From: Halichoerus grypus
Lineage: Eukaryota > Chordata > Mammalia > Carnivora > Phocidae
Length of the DNA stretch: 64,000 bases
Direction: 5' to 3'
Assembly: GCF_964656455.1 (NCBI RefSeq)
Contig: NC_135720.1
Coordinates: forward strand, 101,258,696-101,322,695
Part shown: piece by piece, positions 36,735 through 48,900 of the stretch
How the letters are laid out: every line of letters starts with the position of its first letter
Numbering within the stretch: the first letter of the stretch is position 1
The notes under the pieces: generated by a model
Database searches by the model: none
Told to the model about the DNA's origin: nothing
Seen by the model: the letters and a program-made list of their open reading frames with translations, nothing else
Made by a program: the position numbers and the translations under genes

Positions 36735-38525
36735 GGGGAAAAGAAAAAGCATAATGAGAAATACAAAAATTATGAGAGGAAAAATGTCATGACTAAGAGC
36801 AAACCTACAGTAAATGTACTAGAGCAATAAATTATAAAGGTAATATAAAGGTTAAAATCAAAAGTGGCAAAATCAAAAAAATTAGGTAAAGGGACTCAAC
36901 AAAATAAAAAGATGTAAAACATGACAATATATACATAAAATATGGGAGAGGAAATAAAAATGAATTCTTTTAGAATGTAAAATGCTTAAGTAACCATCAA
37001 CTTAATATAGACTGCTATATATTTAGGATGTTATATATGAACCTCATGGAAACCACAAAACAAAAATCTATAATGGGTACACAAAAATAAAAAGGAAGAA
37101 AGCCAACCCTAACATTAAAGAAAGTCACCAAGCATGAGGAAACAGAAAGAAATAAAGGAACAGAGAAGAAATAAAAAAACAACCATAAAACAATTAGCAA
37201 AATGGCAATAGTACAAAACTAATAATAATTACTTTTAACATAAAGAGTCTAAGTGCTCTAATAAAAAGACATTGGGCAGACAGAATGGATGAAAAAACAA
37301 GACCCACCTATATGAGGCCTACAAGAGACATACTTTAGACTTAAGACACATAGAGACTGAAAGTGAAGGGATGGAAAAAGATATGCCATGCAATTGAAAG
37401 TGGGGGGAAAAAGCTGGGGTAGACACACTTATATCAGACAAAATAGACCTTAAAACAAGAGACAAAGAAAGGCATTGCATAATAGTAAAGGGATCAATCG
37501 AACAAGAGGATATAACAATTGTAAATATCTATGCACCCAACATGAAGCACCTAAATACATAAAGTAAATATTAACAGAAATAAAGGGAGAAATTGACTGT
37601 AGTGCAATAATAGTAGGGCACTTTAACATCCCACTTATATCAGTGGATAGATCATCCAGACTGAAAATCAATAAGGAAACAGTATCTTTGAGTGACACAT
37701 TAGACAAGATGGACTTAACAGATATATACAGAACATTCCATCCAAACAAAACAAAACAAAAACAAAAAATATATATATATTCTTTTCAAGAGCAGAAGGA
37801 CCATTCTTCAGGACAAATCACATGTTAGGCTACAAAACAAGTCTCAATAAATTTAAGAAGATTGAAATCATTTAAACATCTTTTCCAACAACAGTATGAA
37901 ACTAGAAATTAATTAGAAGGAAAAAACTGAAAAAACACAAATGTGTGGAGGCTAGGCAACATGTTACTAAACAGCCAATGGGTCAGTAAAGAATTAAAGA
38001 AGAAGTCAAATATATCTGGATACAAATGAAAATGGAAATACATTAGTTTAAAATATTGGGGACATAGTAAAAGCAGTTCTAAAAGGGAAATTTATACTAA
38101 TACAGGCAGGCCTACCTCAAGAAACAAGAAAAATCTCATATAAAAATCTAAAGGAACTAGAAAAAAATAATAAACAAAGCCCAAAGTTAATAGAAGGAGA
38201 GAAATAATAGATATCAGAGAAAAATGAATGAAATAGAAACAAAAATCTAGAAAAGATGAATGAAACCAAGAGCAGTTTCTTTGAAAAGACAACAAAATTG
38301 ATAAAATTTTAGTCAGACTCAGCAAGAAAAAAAGAGGACCCAAATAAATAAAACCATAAGTGAAAGAGGAGAAATAAGAACCAACACAACACAAATACAA
38401 AGGATAATAAGAGACTATTATGAAAACTTATATGCCAACAAATTGAACACCCTAGAAGAAATGAGGAAGAAACAGACCAATTTCTAGACACAAAATTAAA
38501 TTGGTAATCAAAAAATGCCAAACTA

Positions 38526-38738
38526 GGACTCCTGGGTGGCTCAGTTGGTTAAGCATCGGACTCTTGACTTTGGCTCAGGTAATGATCTCAGGGTTGTGAG
38601 ATCAAACCCCATGTGGGGCTCCATGCTAGGCATGGAGCCTATTTAACATTCTTTCTCTCCCTCTCCCTCTGCCCCTCCCCCTGCTCTCTCTCTCTCTCTC
38701 TCTCTATCTCTATCTCAATTAAAAAAATAAAAAAATAA
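38526..38738 (+). mobile_element. CAN-SINE in L1-B ORF2
   Basis: TCCTGGGTGGCTCAGTTGG head, older-type body with GGACTCTTGACTTTGGCTC, long (CT)n at 38683-38711. Flanks AATGCCAAAC and AATTCCAAAC (38515-38524, 38735-38745) look like a mutated TSD. Confidence 0.9.
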
Positions 38739-38969
38739 ATTCCAAACAAACAAAAGTCTAGGTCCAGATGAATTCACATGTGAATTCCACTAAACATTTA
38801 AAGAAGAGTTAATACCTAGTCTCCTCAAACCATTCCAAAAAATAGAAGTGGAAGCAATGCTTCCAAACACATTCTACATGGCCATCATACTCTGATACCA
38901 AAACCAGACAAATACACTTCAAAAAGAATAAACAAACAAAAGAATGAACAAATGAATGAACAAATAAGT

Positions 38970-39129
<160 letters not shown>

Positions 39130-39913
39130 CAAGACAAGACTACAGGCAAATATCCTACATGAACATAGATCCAAAAATCCTTAACAAAATATTAGCAAGC
39201 ACATTCAACAATACATTAAAAAGATCATTCACCACAATCTAGGGTTCCAGGGATGTGAAGATGGTTCAATATTCTCAAATCAATCAACATGATACACCAT
39301 ATTAAAAAAAAATGAAGGACAAAAATCTTATGTTCATCTCAATAGATAAAGAAAAAGCATTTGGCAAAATCCAACATCCATTTGTGATAAAGACTCTCAA
39401 CAAAGTGGACTTTGAGGAGACATATCTCAATATAATAAAGGCCATATATGAAAACCCCACAGCCAACATCATACTCAATAGTGAACTCTGAGAACTTTTC
39501 CTCTGAGATCAAGAACAAGACAAGGATTCCACTCTTACCACTCTTATTGAACATAGTACTGGGAATCCTAGCCACAACAATTAAACAAGAGAAAGAAATA
39601 AAGGCATCCAAATTGGTAAGGAACAAGAAAAGTTGTCACTATTTTCAGATGACATGATACTATACACAGAAAACTCTAAAGACTCCACCAAAAAGCTATT
39701 AGAACTAATAAATGAATTCAGTGTAAATACAGGATAAGAAAATAATACTCAGAAATATGTTGCATTTCTATACACCAATAATAAAGTAGCAAAAAGAGAA
39801 ATTATGAAAACAATTCCATTTACAGTCACACTAAAAAGAAAATACCTATAAATAAACTTAACCAAGAAGGTGAAAGAACTGTACCCTGAAAACTATAAAA
39901 CACTGACAAAAGA

Positions 39914-40108
39914 GGGGCGCCTGGGTGGCTCAGTTGGTTAAGCGACTGCCTTCAGCTCAGGTCATGATCCTGGAGTCCCGGGATCGAGTCCCACATCAGG
40001 CTCCCTGCTCAGCAGGGAGTCTGCTTCTCCCTCTGACCCTCCCCCCTCTCATGCTCTCTGTCTCTCATTCTCTCTCTCGCAAATAAAATAAAAAACAAAA
40101 ACAAAAAA
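39914..40108 (+). mobile_element. CAN-SINE (young arctoid-type) in L1-B ORF2
   Basis: Complete. Perfect 17-bp TSD AAAACACTGACAAAAGA at 39897-39913 and 40109-40125. Confidence 0.95.
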
Positions 40109-40826
40109 AAAACACTGACAAAAGAAATCAAAGACAACACACACAAATGGAAAGATATACCATGTTTATGGATTGGAAGAATTAATATTGTTAAAATATT
40201 CATATTTTCCAAAATGATCTAAAGATTCAGTGTAATATCTATCAAAACACCAACAGCATTTTTCACAGAATTAGAACAAATAATCCTAAAATTTGTATGG
40301 AATCAGAAAAGATGCCAAATAGACAAAATAATCTTCAGAAAGAACAAAACTGGAGGTATCACAATCCCAGATTTCAAGATATACTATAGAGCTATAATAA
40401 AACAATATGTACCAGCAAAAAATAGACACATAGACCAATAGAGCAGAATAGAGAGCCTAGAAACAAACCCATGCTTATATGGTCAATTAATCTACAACAA
40501 AGGAGGCAAGAATATACAATAGGGAAAGATAGTCTCTCAAATAACTGGTGCTGGGAAAACTGAACAGCTACCTGCAAAAGAATAAAACTGGACCACATTC
40601 TTGCCATACACAAAAATAGACTCAAAATGGATTAAGATCTAAATGTGAGATCTGAAATTATAAAACTCCTAGAAGAAAACATAGGTAATCTCTTTGACAT
40701 CTCTTAGTAACATTTTTCTAGATATATATCCTCAAATAAGGGAAATAAAAGGAAAAATAAACTATTGGGACTACACCAAAATAAAAACATTTGCCCAGTG
40801 AAGAAAACCATCAAGAAAATGAAAAG

Positions 40827-43800
40827 TCTGAGCAACTATATGCCAGCAAATTAGATAATATGGAAGAAATGGATGCATTCCTAGAGACGTATAAACTATA
40901 AAAAGTGAACCAGGAAGAAATAAAAAACCTGAACGGACCCATAACCACTAAGGAAATTGAAGCAGTCATCAAAAATCTCCCAACAAACCAGAGCCCAGGG
41001 CCAGATGGCTTCCCAGGGGAATTCTACCAAACATTTCAAGAAGAATTAATACCTTTTCTTCTAAAGTTGTTTCAAAGAATAGAAATGGAAGGAAAACTTC
41101 CAAACTCATTTTACAAGGCCAGCATTACCTTGATCCCAAAACCAGACAAAGACCCCATCAAAAAGAAGAACTACAGACCAATATCCCTGATGAACATGGA
41201 TGCAAAAATTCTCACCAAAATACTAGCCAATAGGACCCAACAGTACATTAAAAGGATTATTCACCACAATCAAGTGGGATTTATTCCTGGGCTGCAAGAT
41301 TGGTTCAACACCCGCAAATCAATCACTGTGATACAATACATTAATAAAAGAAAGAACAAGAACCATATGATCCTCTCAAAAGATGCAGAAAAAGCATTTG
41401 ACAAAGTACAGAAAACTTTCTTGATTAAAATTCTTCACAGTGTAGGGATGGAGGGTACATACCTCAATATCATAAAAGCCATCTATGAAAAACCCACAGC
41501 AAATATCATTCTCAATGGGGAAAAACTGAGATCTTTCCCCCAAGGTCAGGAACACGGCAGGGACGTCCACTATCACCACTGCTATTCAACATAGTACTAG
41601 AAGTCCTAGCCTCAGGAATCAAACAACAAAAAGAAATAGAAGGCATCCAAATCAGCAGAGAAGAAGTGAAACTCTCATTTTTTGCAGATGATATGATACT
41701 TTATGTGGAAAACCCAAAAGACTCCACCCCAAAACTGCTAGAACTCATACAGGAATTCAGTAAAGAGGCAGGATATAAAATCAATGCACAGAAATCAGTG
41801 GCATTTCTATACACCAACAGCAAGACAGAAGAAAGAGAAATTAAGGAGTTGATCCCATTTACAACTGCACCCAAACCCAGGAATAAATCTAACCAAAGAG
41901 GCAAAGGATCTGTACTCAGAAAACTATAGAATACTCATGAAAGAAATTGAGTATATATATACAATGGAATATTATGCAGCCATCAAAGGGAATGAAATTT
42001 TGCCATTTGCAACAATGTGGATGGAACTGGAGGGTATTATGCTGAGTGAAATAAGTCAATCAGAGAAAGACATGTATCATATGTCCTCACTGGTATGAGG
42101 AATTCTTAATCTCTGGCTGGGTGAGAGACATTGGGGAGGGTATGTGCTATGGTGAGCGCTGTGAATTGTGTAAGACTGTTGAATCACTGACATGAACCTC
42201 TGAAACAAATAATACATTATATGTTAACAAAAAAAAAAAAAAAGAAGAAGATAGCAGGAAGGGAAAAATGAAGGGAGGGAAATTGGAGGGGGAGATGAAC
42301 CATGAGAGACTATGGACTCTGAGAAACCAACTGAGGGTTCTAGAGGGGAGGAGGGTGGGAGGATGGGTTAGCCTGGTGATGGGTATTAAAGAGGGCACAT
42401 ACTGCATGGAGCACTGGGTGTTATACGCAAACAATGAATCATGGAACACTACATCAAAAACTAATGATGTAATGTATGGTGATTAACATAACATAATATA
42501 AAAATTAAAAAATTAAAAAAAATAAAATAAAAAATAAAGAAATTGAGGAAGACACAAAGAAATGAAAAAATGTCCCATGCTCATGGATTGGAAGAACAAA
42601 TACTGTGAAAATGTCTATGCTACCTAGAGCAATCTACACATTTAATGCAATCCCTATCAAAATACCATCAACCTTTTTCAAAGAAATGGAACAAATAATC
42701 CTAAAATTTGTATGCAACCAGAAAAGACCCCAAATAGCCAGAGGAACATTGAAAAAGAAAAGCAAAGCTGGTGGCATCACAATTCTGGACTTCAAGCTCT
42801 ATTACAAAGCTGTCATCATCAAGACAGTATGGTACTGGCACAAAAACAGACACATAGATCAATGGAACAGAATAGAGAGCTCAGAAATGGACCCTCAACT
42901 CTATGGTCAACTCATCTTCAATAAAGCAGGAAAGAATGTCCAATGGAAAAAAAGATAGTCTCTTCAACAAATGGTGTTGGGAAAATTGGATAGCCACATG
43001 CAGAAGAATGAAACTGGACCATTTCCTTACACCACACACAAAAATAGACTGAAAATGGATGAAAGACCTAATGTGAGACAGGAATCCATCAAAATCCTGA
43101 GGAGAACACAGGCAGCAACCTCTTTGACCTCAGCCACAGCAACTTCTTCCTAGAAACATCACCAAAGGCAAGGGAAGCAAGGGCAAAAATGAACTATTGG
43201 GACTACATCAAGATAAAAAGCTTTTGCACAGCAAAGGAAACAGTCAACAAAACTAAAAGAAAACCGACAGAATGGGAGAAGATATTTGCAAATGACATAT
43301 CAGATAAAGGGCTAGTATCCAGAATCTTTAAAGAACTTATCAAACTCAACATCCAAAGAACAAATAATCCAATCAAGAAATGGGCAGAAGACATAAACAG
43401 ACATTTCTTCAAAGAAGACATCCAAATGGCCAACAGACACATGAAAAAGTGTTCAACATCACTTGTCATCAGGGAAATCCAAATCAAAACCTCAATGAGA
43501 TACAACCTCACACCGGTCAGAATGGCTAAAATTAACAAGTCAGGAAAAAATAGATTGGCGAGGATGTGGAGAAAGGGGAACTCTCCTACACTGTTGGTGG
43601 GAATGCAAGCTGGTGCAGCCACTCTGGAAAACAGTATGGAGGTTCCTCAAAAAGTTGAAAATAGAGCTACCCTATGACCGAGCAATTGCACTACTGGGTA
43701 TTTACCCCAAAGATACAAATGTAGTGATCCAAAGGGGCACATGCACCCCAATGTTTATAGCAGCAATGTCCACAATAGCTAAACTATTGAAAGAGCGTAG

Positions 43801-43985
43801 ATGTCCATCAACAGATGAATGGATAAAGAAGATGTAGTACATATATACTATGGAATATTATGCAGCCATCAAAAAAAAATGAAATCTTGCCATTTGCAAT
43901 GATGTGGATGGAACTAGAGGGTATTATGCTAAGCGAAATTAGTCAATCAGAGAAAGACAAGTATCATATGATCTCACTGATATGA
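40827..43985 (+). pseudogene. LINE-1 ORF2 pseudogene, L1-C (reverse transcriptase and C-terminus)
   Basis: A 229-codon open stretch from 40905 covers most of the RT fingers and palm ([47 protein letters not shown]). A frameshift near 41560-41580 breaks it before FADD, which is intact in another frame at 41681-41692. L1-D interrupts at 41950. The post-RT region resumes at 42547, with 117 open codons from 42605 and 162 from 43189 ([17 protein letters not shown]...). The Cys segment [13 protein letters not shown] is at about 43590-43630. The frame ends at TGA 43983-43985. This is the best-preserved RT in the window, but it is not functional. Confidence 0.92.
41951..42535 (+). mobile_element. L1-D, short LINE-1 3' end with tandem 3'UTRs, nested in L1-C
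   Basis: It begins at the very end of ORF2 (CAATGGAATATTATGCAGCC). A type A 3'UTR follows, ending in 15-17 A residues near 42228-42242, then a type B 3'UTR (GAAGAAGATAGCAGGAAGGG to GGTGATTAACATAACATAAT) with its own A/T-rich tail. TSD AAAGAAATTGA at 41940-41950 and 42536-42546. Type A has an internal deletion at GAATTCTTAATCTC compared with L1-C. Confidence 0.9.
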
Positions 43986-44522
43986 GGAATTTGAGAAACA
44001 AGACAGAAGATCATAGGGGAAGTGAGGGAAAAATAAAACAAGAGGAAACCAGAGAGGGAGACAAACCATAAAAGACTCTTAATCTCAGGAAACAAACTGA
44101 GGGTTGCTAGAGTGGAGGGGGTGGGATGGATGGGGTGGCTGGGTGATGGGCAGTAGGGAGGGTAAGTACTATGGTGAACAGTGTGAAATGTGTAAGACTG
44201 ATGAATCACAGACCTGTACCCCTGAAACAAATAATACATTATATGTTAATTAAAAAATTAAAAAAAAAAAAAAGAAAAGAAAACAGACTCTTAAATATAA
44301 AGAACAAACTGGTGGTTTCCAGAGGGGAGATGGGTAGGGGGATGGGTGAAATAGGTGAAGCGGATTAAGAGTATATTTATTGTGATGTATAGAATTGTTG
44401 AATCCCTATCCTGTACACCTAAAACTGAATATAACACTGTATGTTAATTTTACTGGAATTAAAAAAATAAAAAGCCACTGCCTTAAATATAAGAAAAAAA
44501 AGAAAAAGAAAACAAAAAGGCA

Positions 44523-44711
44523 GGGCGCCTGGGTGGCTCAGTCAGTTAAACATCTGCCTTCAGCTTAGGTTGTGATCCCAGGGTCCAGGATTGAGCCCTG
44601 CATCGGGCTCCCTGCGCAGCGGGGAGTCTGCTTCTCCCTCTCCCTCTGCCTGCCACTCTGCCTACTTGTGCTCACTCTCTCTCTGTCAAATAAATAAAAT
44701 CTTTTAAAAAA
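44523..44711 (+). mobile_element. CAN-SINE at the L1-C/L1-B junction
   Basis: GGGCGCCTGGGTGGCTCAGT head, TGATCCCAGGGTCCAGGATT body, A tail. Flanking AAAACAAAAAGGCA (44509-44522) and AAAATGAAAAGGCA (44712-44725) differ only at CA/TG. Confidence 0.92.
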
Positions 44712-45462
44712 AAAATGAAAAGGCAACCTACTGAATGGGAAAAGATATTTGCAAATGATATGTCCAATAGGGGGATAATAGCAAAAATATATAAAGAACT
44801 TATAAAGCTCAACACCAGAAGAACAAATAATCTAATTAAAAATGGGCAGGGAACTTGCATATACATTTTTTTTAAAAAGACATACAATGATTAACAGACA
44901 AATGAAAAGATGTTGAACATCATTAGCCATCAAAGAAATGCAAAGCAAAACCACAATGAGAGATTATCTCACACAAGTCAGAATAGCTAGTATCAAAAAG
45001 ACAATAAATAGCATATGTCGGTGAGGATGTGGAGAAAAAAGAACCTTCATGTACTGTTGGATGGGATGTGAATTGGTGCAACCACTGTGGAAAACAATAT
45101 GGAGGTTCCTCAAAAAATTAAAAATAGAAATACCATATGATCCAGCAATTCCACTACTGGGTCTTTACCCAAATAAAATGAATACTCTAATACAAAAAAA
45201 TATATATACCATGATGTTTATTGCAGCATTATTTACAATAACAAATACATGGAAGCAACCTAAATGTCCATAAATATATGAATGGGTAAAGATGTAGTGT
45301 ATATATACAATGGAATATTAGTCATAAAAAAGAATGAGATCTTGTCATTTGTGACATGGATGGACCTAGAGGATATTAGGTTAAGTGAAACAAGTCAGAT
45401 GGAGAAAGACAAATGTAATATGATTTCACTTAGAGGTAGAATTTAAAAAACAAACACAAGCA

Positions 45463-45490
45463 AAACAACAACAACAACAACAACAACAAA
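45463..45490 (+). repeat. (AAC)n microsatellite in L1-B 3'UTR
   Basis: Eight or so AAC units. Confidence 0.95.
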
Positions 45491-45881
45491 AAGCAAGCAA
45501 AAAGAGCAGAAACAGACCAATAAATACAGAGAACAAATTGATGGTTGCCAGAGGGAAAGGAGTTGGGAGATGGGCAAAATTTGTGAAGGGGAGTGGAAGG
45601 TATAGGCTTCCAGATATGGAATGAATAAGTCATAGGGATTAAATGCACAGCATAGGGAATATTGTTAATTGTATGGTAATAGTGTTGAATGGTGACAGAT
45701 GGTAGCTACACTTGTGGTGAGTATAGCATGATGTATACTATGTTGTGCACCTGAAACTAATGTAACATTGTGTGTCAACTATACTTCGATATAAATATTA
45801 ATATATAAATAAAAATAAATCTCACACAGACACATAAACATCATAGTTATTCTGGAGGGCATAATAAAAAATATGCTCCCA

Positions 45882-46100
45882 GGGCGCCTGGGTAGCTAAG
45901 TCAGCTAAGTGTCCAACTCTTGATTTTAGCTCAGGTCATAATCTCAGGGTCATGGGATCAATCCTCATGTTGGGCTCCCCACTCAGCAGAGAGTCTGCTT
46001 GAGATTCTCTCTTCCTCTCCCTCTGCCCCTCCCACTCATGCTCTCTCTCTCTCTCAACTACATAAATAAATCTTAAAAAAAAAAGGCCGACACACACACA
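45882..46100 (+). mobile_element. CAN-SINE
   Basis: GGGCGCCTGGGTAGCTAAG head, older-type body, A tail at 46074-46084, then GGCCGACACACACACA as a tail extension. Repeat AAAAATATGCTCCCA (45867-45881) and AAAAAATGCTCCCA (46101-46114). Confidence 0.9.
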
Positions 46101-46149
46101 AAAAAATGCTCCCAATGAATAAAAGCATAAGGCATTTGCAGAGAAATAA

Positions 46150-46850
46150 AAACTAAAAGGGAAATAAATAAAAATTTTTAAACTTAAAATTCAATATCTG
46201 AAGAAAAAAAAAACAATTTAACTAGGTAGACTTAAAAACAGATGGAATTAACAAAAGAAAATATCAGTACCCATTAAAAATATATCAGTAGAAAAAATCC
46301 AATCTAAATGAAGAATAAAAATAATTATTGAAAAAAACTGAGCTTGTGGGAATGGTGCAATAGAAAAAGGTGTAGAAAATGTATACATGGAGTCTCAGAA
46401 GGAGAGGAGAAAGATAAAACGTGGAAGAGAAAATATTTGAAGAAACAAAGTTCAGAAAGTCCTCAAGTTTGATGATAGACATAAATATACAGGATCTAGA
46501 ATATTAATAAATCCCCCCCAAAAATATAAAGAAAATATGTCATATTCAAAGTCCCCAAAATTAAAAATAATGAAACAGCCAGAAAAAAGTGATACATTAT
46601 ATACAGGGAAACAACAATCTCAGTGAAGGCAAACTTTTTATTTGCAGATATTGGAGGCTGGAAGATAATGGAAAACAATTCTTACGTACTAAAATAAAAT
46701 ATTCTCAACTCAAAATATCATATCTAGTGGGAAAAAAATCCTTGAAGAAGAAAAGCAAAATAAAGCACACTTTTAGAAAAAAGAAACTAAAATAATCAAC
46801 CAGGACAAGTCATTGCCAGGAGACAAGCACTATCAGAAATAGGTGTGCAT
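46150..46850 (+). pseudogene. Ancient L1 or HAL1 ORF1 relic
   Basis: Broken coding-like sequence on the + strand. GGAGTCTCAGAAGGAGAGGA (46390) matches the GVPEGEE segment of old L1 ORF1, GAAAATATTTGAAGAAACAA the IFEE segment. GTGATACATTATATACAGGG (about 46588) and ATTGGAGGCTGGAAGATAAT (46650) match the C-terminal domain. Stops throughout. No ORF2 follows. Confidence 0.65.
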
Positions 46851-47488
46851 GTACATGAATTCTCAGCTATGCTCTCTTGCTCTTCAAAGTTTTTACCTAG
46901 TATCCAATCTGCAGTCATCTAGTTTGAGAAAGAAAACTTAACTAAGCCACTCTTAGAAACCAGCAGCTCCTCTCAGGTGTTCCAAAAGCTGCCTGTTACA
47001 TTACTAACTGTAGCTTCTCATTTGAAGGATGATGTACTTGAAAGATAATACCAAAGATAAAGAAGGGAGTGACATATAACTGAATTAAGTCTAAATGGTT
47101 TTCTTAACAAAATTTCCCTCTGGGAGTGAGCAAAGCTCTAGTAACCTTAAAAGTCTCCCTGACATTTCAAACCTAATGACTCTAATACTTTCTTTCTACC
47201 TTTTAGAAGTCTCCAGTATTCACTTTCTGTCTTTATATTTTCCCTTAAAATAAGTCTTCTTATGTCAATAAATCTTATGCAACCAACCTCAAATCCCTTG
47301 TCTCTCTCTTGATAATCCAGTCGCACAAATTCCCAGCACTGAATGAACTTATCCATTTGGCTTCTGCATACCTGTACTTAAGCAGTCAAGTGTTGCAAAG
47401 AAAGGCAAACTATAAGGCAGACTGGTGTCTAAAAATTCACAATTATGCTCAACTGAAGACTCACCACTGCTAAACAATCCTACTCTAT

Positions 47489-47519
<31 letters not shown>

Positions 47520-47759
47520 CTGCCTAGTACCATCCACCACCTTGCTTTGATTAAGGCTTTTCCCCACTGGCAAAAGTACTGGACATGTCACTAGCTATCC
47601 CATTACCAGATCTTCATACTTCAGCCTGTTTGTGTTCATTTGGTATGTTTTTGTAATTGAAAAATAAATATATGATAAAGTAGGAACGTTCACAGTTTTT
47701 AACTAAAATAATGTCAGTGGCAACATAAACAAATATACACTTAAAGATGGACGTCATTG
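46851..47759. other. Unique sequence with a (TTG)n microsatellite
   Basis: (TTG)n at 47491-47518 gives Thr-rich minus-strand frames. No real gene recognised. Confidence 0.5.
47491..47518 (+). repeat. (TTG)n microsatellite
   Basis: Nine TTG units. Confidence 0.95.
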
Positions 47760-47775
47760 AAAAGTTTATATTTTG

Positions 47776-47974
47776 GGGCGCCTGGGTGGCTCAGTTGGTT
47801 AAGCAACTGCCTTCGGCTCAGGTCATGATCCTGGAGTCCCGGGATCGAGTCCCGCATCACACTCCCTGCTCAGCGGGGAGTCTGCTTCTCCCTCTGATCC
47901 TCCCCCTCTCATGCTATCTGTCTCCCATTCTCTCTCTCAGATAAATAAATAAAAAATCTTTAAAAAAAAAAAAA
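47776..47974 (+). mobile_element. CAN-SINE (young arctoid-type)
   Basis: Complete, long A tail. Perfect 16-bp TSD AAAAGTTTATATTTTG at 47760-47775 and 47975-47990. Confidence 0.95.
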
Positions 47975-48609
47975 AAAAGTTTATATTTTGATTAAAACTT
48001 ATCACATTCTTTGACTAGGCTAGAGCTCTGAATATGTAAACAAAAACAAGTACTACTCATAATAATAGTAAAATTATGTTAATAGTATTTAAAGGTTCAT
48101 CTCTCAAAAAAAGATTTGTATAATTTAGGGTTTTATTTTATTTTTTATTTATTTATTTTTTTGATGTAGTGTTCCATGATTCATTGTTTGCGTATAACAC
48201 CCAGTGCTCCATTCAATATGTGCCCTCTTTAATACCCATCACCAGGCTAACCCATCCCCTCAGTTTGTTTCTCAGAGTCCACAGTCTCTCGTTCATCTCC
48301 CTCTCTGATTTCCCCTCCTTCATTTTTCCTTTCCTACTATCTTCTTCTTTTTTTTTTTTAAACATATAATGTATTATTTGTTTCAGAGGTACAGGTCTGT
48401 GATTCATCAGTCTCACACAATTCACAGCACTCACCATAGCACATACCCTCCCCAATGTCTGTCACCCAGCCACCCCATCCGTCCTACCCCCTACCACTCC
48501 AGCAACCCTCAGTTTGTTTCCTGAGATTAAGAATTCCTCATACCAGTGAGATCATATGATACATATCTTTCTCTGATTGACTTATTTCACTTAGCATAAT
48601 ACCCTCTAG

Positions 48610-48821
48610 ACCTATCCACAGAGACCTGGCAGGCCAGAAAGGACTGGCATGATATATTCAGAGCACTAAAGGAGAAAAATATGCAGCCAAGAATACTATA
48701 TCCAGCTAGGCTGTCATTGAAAATTGAAGGAGAGATAAAAAGCTTCCAGGACAAACAAAAACTAAAGGGATTTGCAAACACGAAACCAGCCCTACAAGAA
48801 ATATTGAAAGGGGTCCTCTAA
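48610..48821 (+). pseudogene. LINE-1 ORF1 C-terminal fragment, L1-E
   Basis: It encodes the end of the ORF1 C-terminal domain: TWQARKDWHDIFRALKEKN, QPRILYPARLSLKIEGEIK and KPALQEILKGVL, ending TAA at 48819-48821. It is open over this length. It is truncated at the inversion junction, so it lacks the coiled coil. Confidence 0.9.
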
Positions 48822-48900
48822 GCAAAGAGAGAGCCTAAAAGCAACATAAACCAGAAAGGAACAGAGACAACACACAGTAAGTCACCTTACAGGTAATACA

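Larger units (their letters stand above)
40827..44505 (+). mobile_element. L1-C, 5'-truncated LINE-1 with two 3'UTRs, nested in L1-B
   Basis: It starts in ORF2 just before the RT domain and reads through ORF2 to a first 3'UTR (type A, ending ACATTATATGTTAATTAAA and an A run near 44280). A second, different L1 3'UTR follows (44281-44470, AAACAGACTCTTAAATATAA to TGTATGTTAATTTTACTGG) with an A-rich tail. Repeats AAGAAAATGAAAAG (40813-40826) and AAGAAAACAAAAAG (44506-44519) flank the whole block, 12 of 14 bases alike, so both 3'UTRs seem to have come in together. L1-D is inserted inside (41951-42535). It is younger than L1-B. Confidence 0.85.

Noticed and set aside
43203..43622. 139-codon minus-strand frame
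   Set aside because: Shadow of the L1-C ORF2 C-terminal frame on the + strand.
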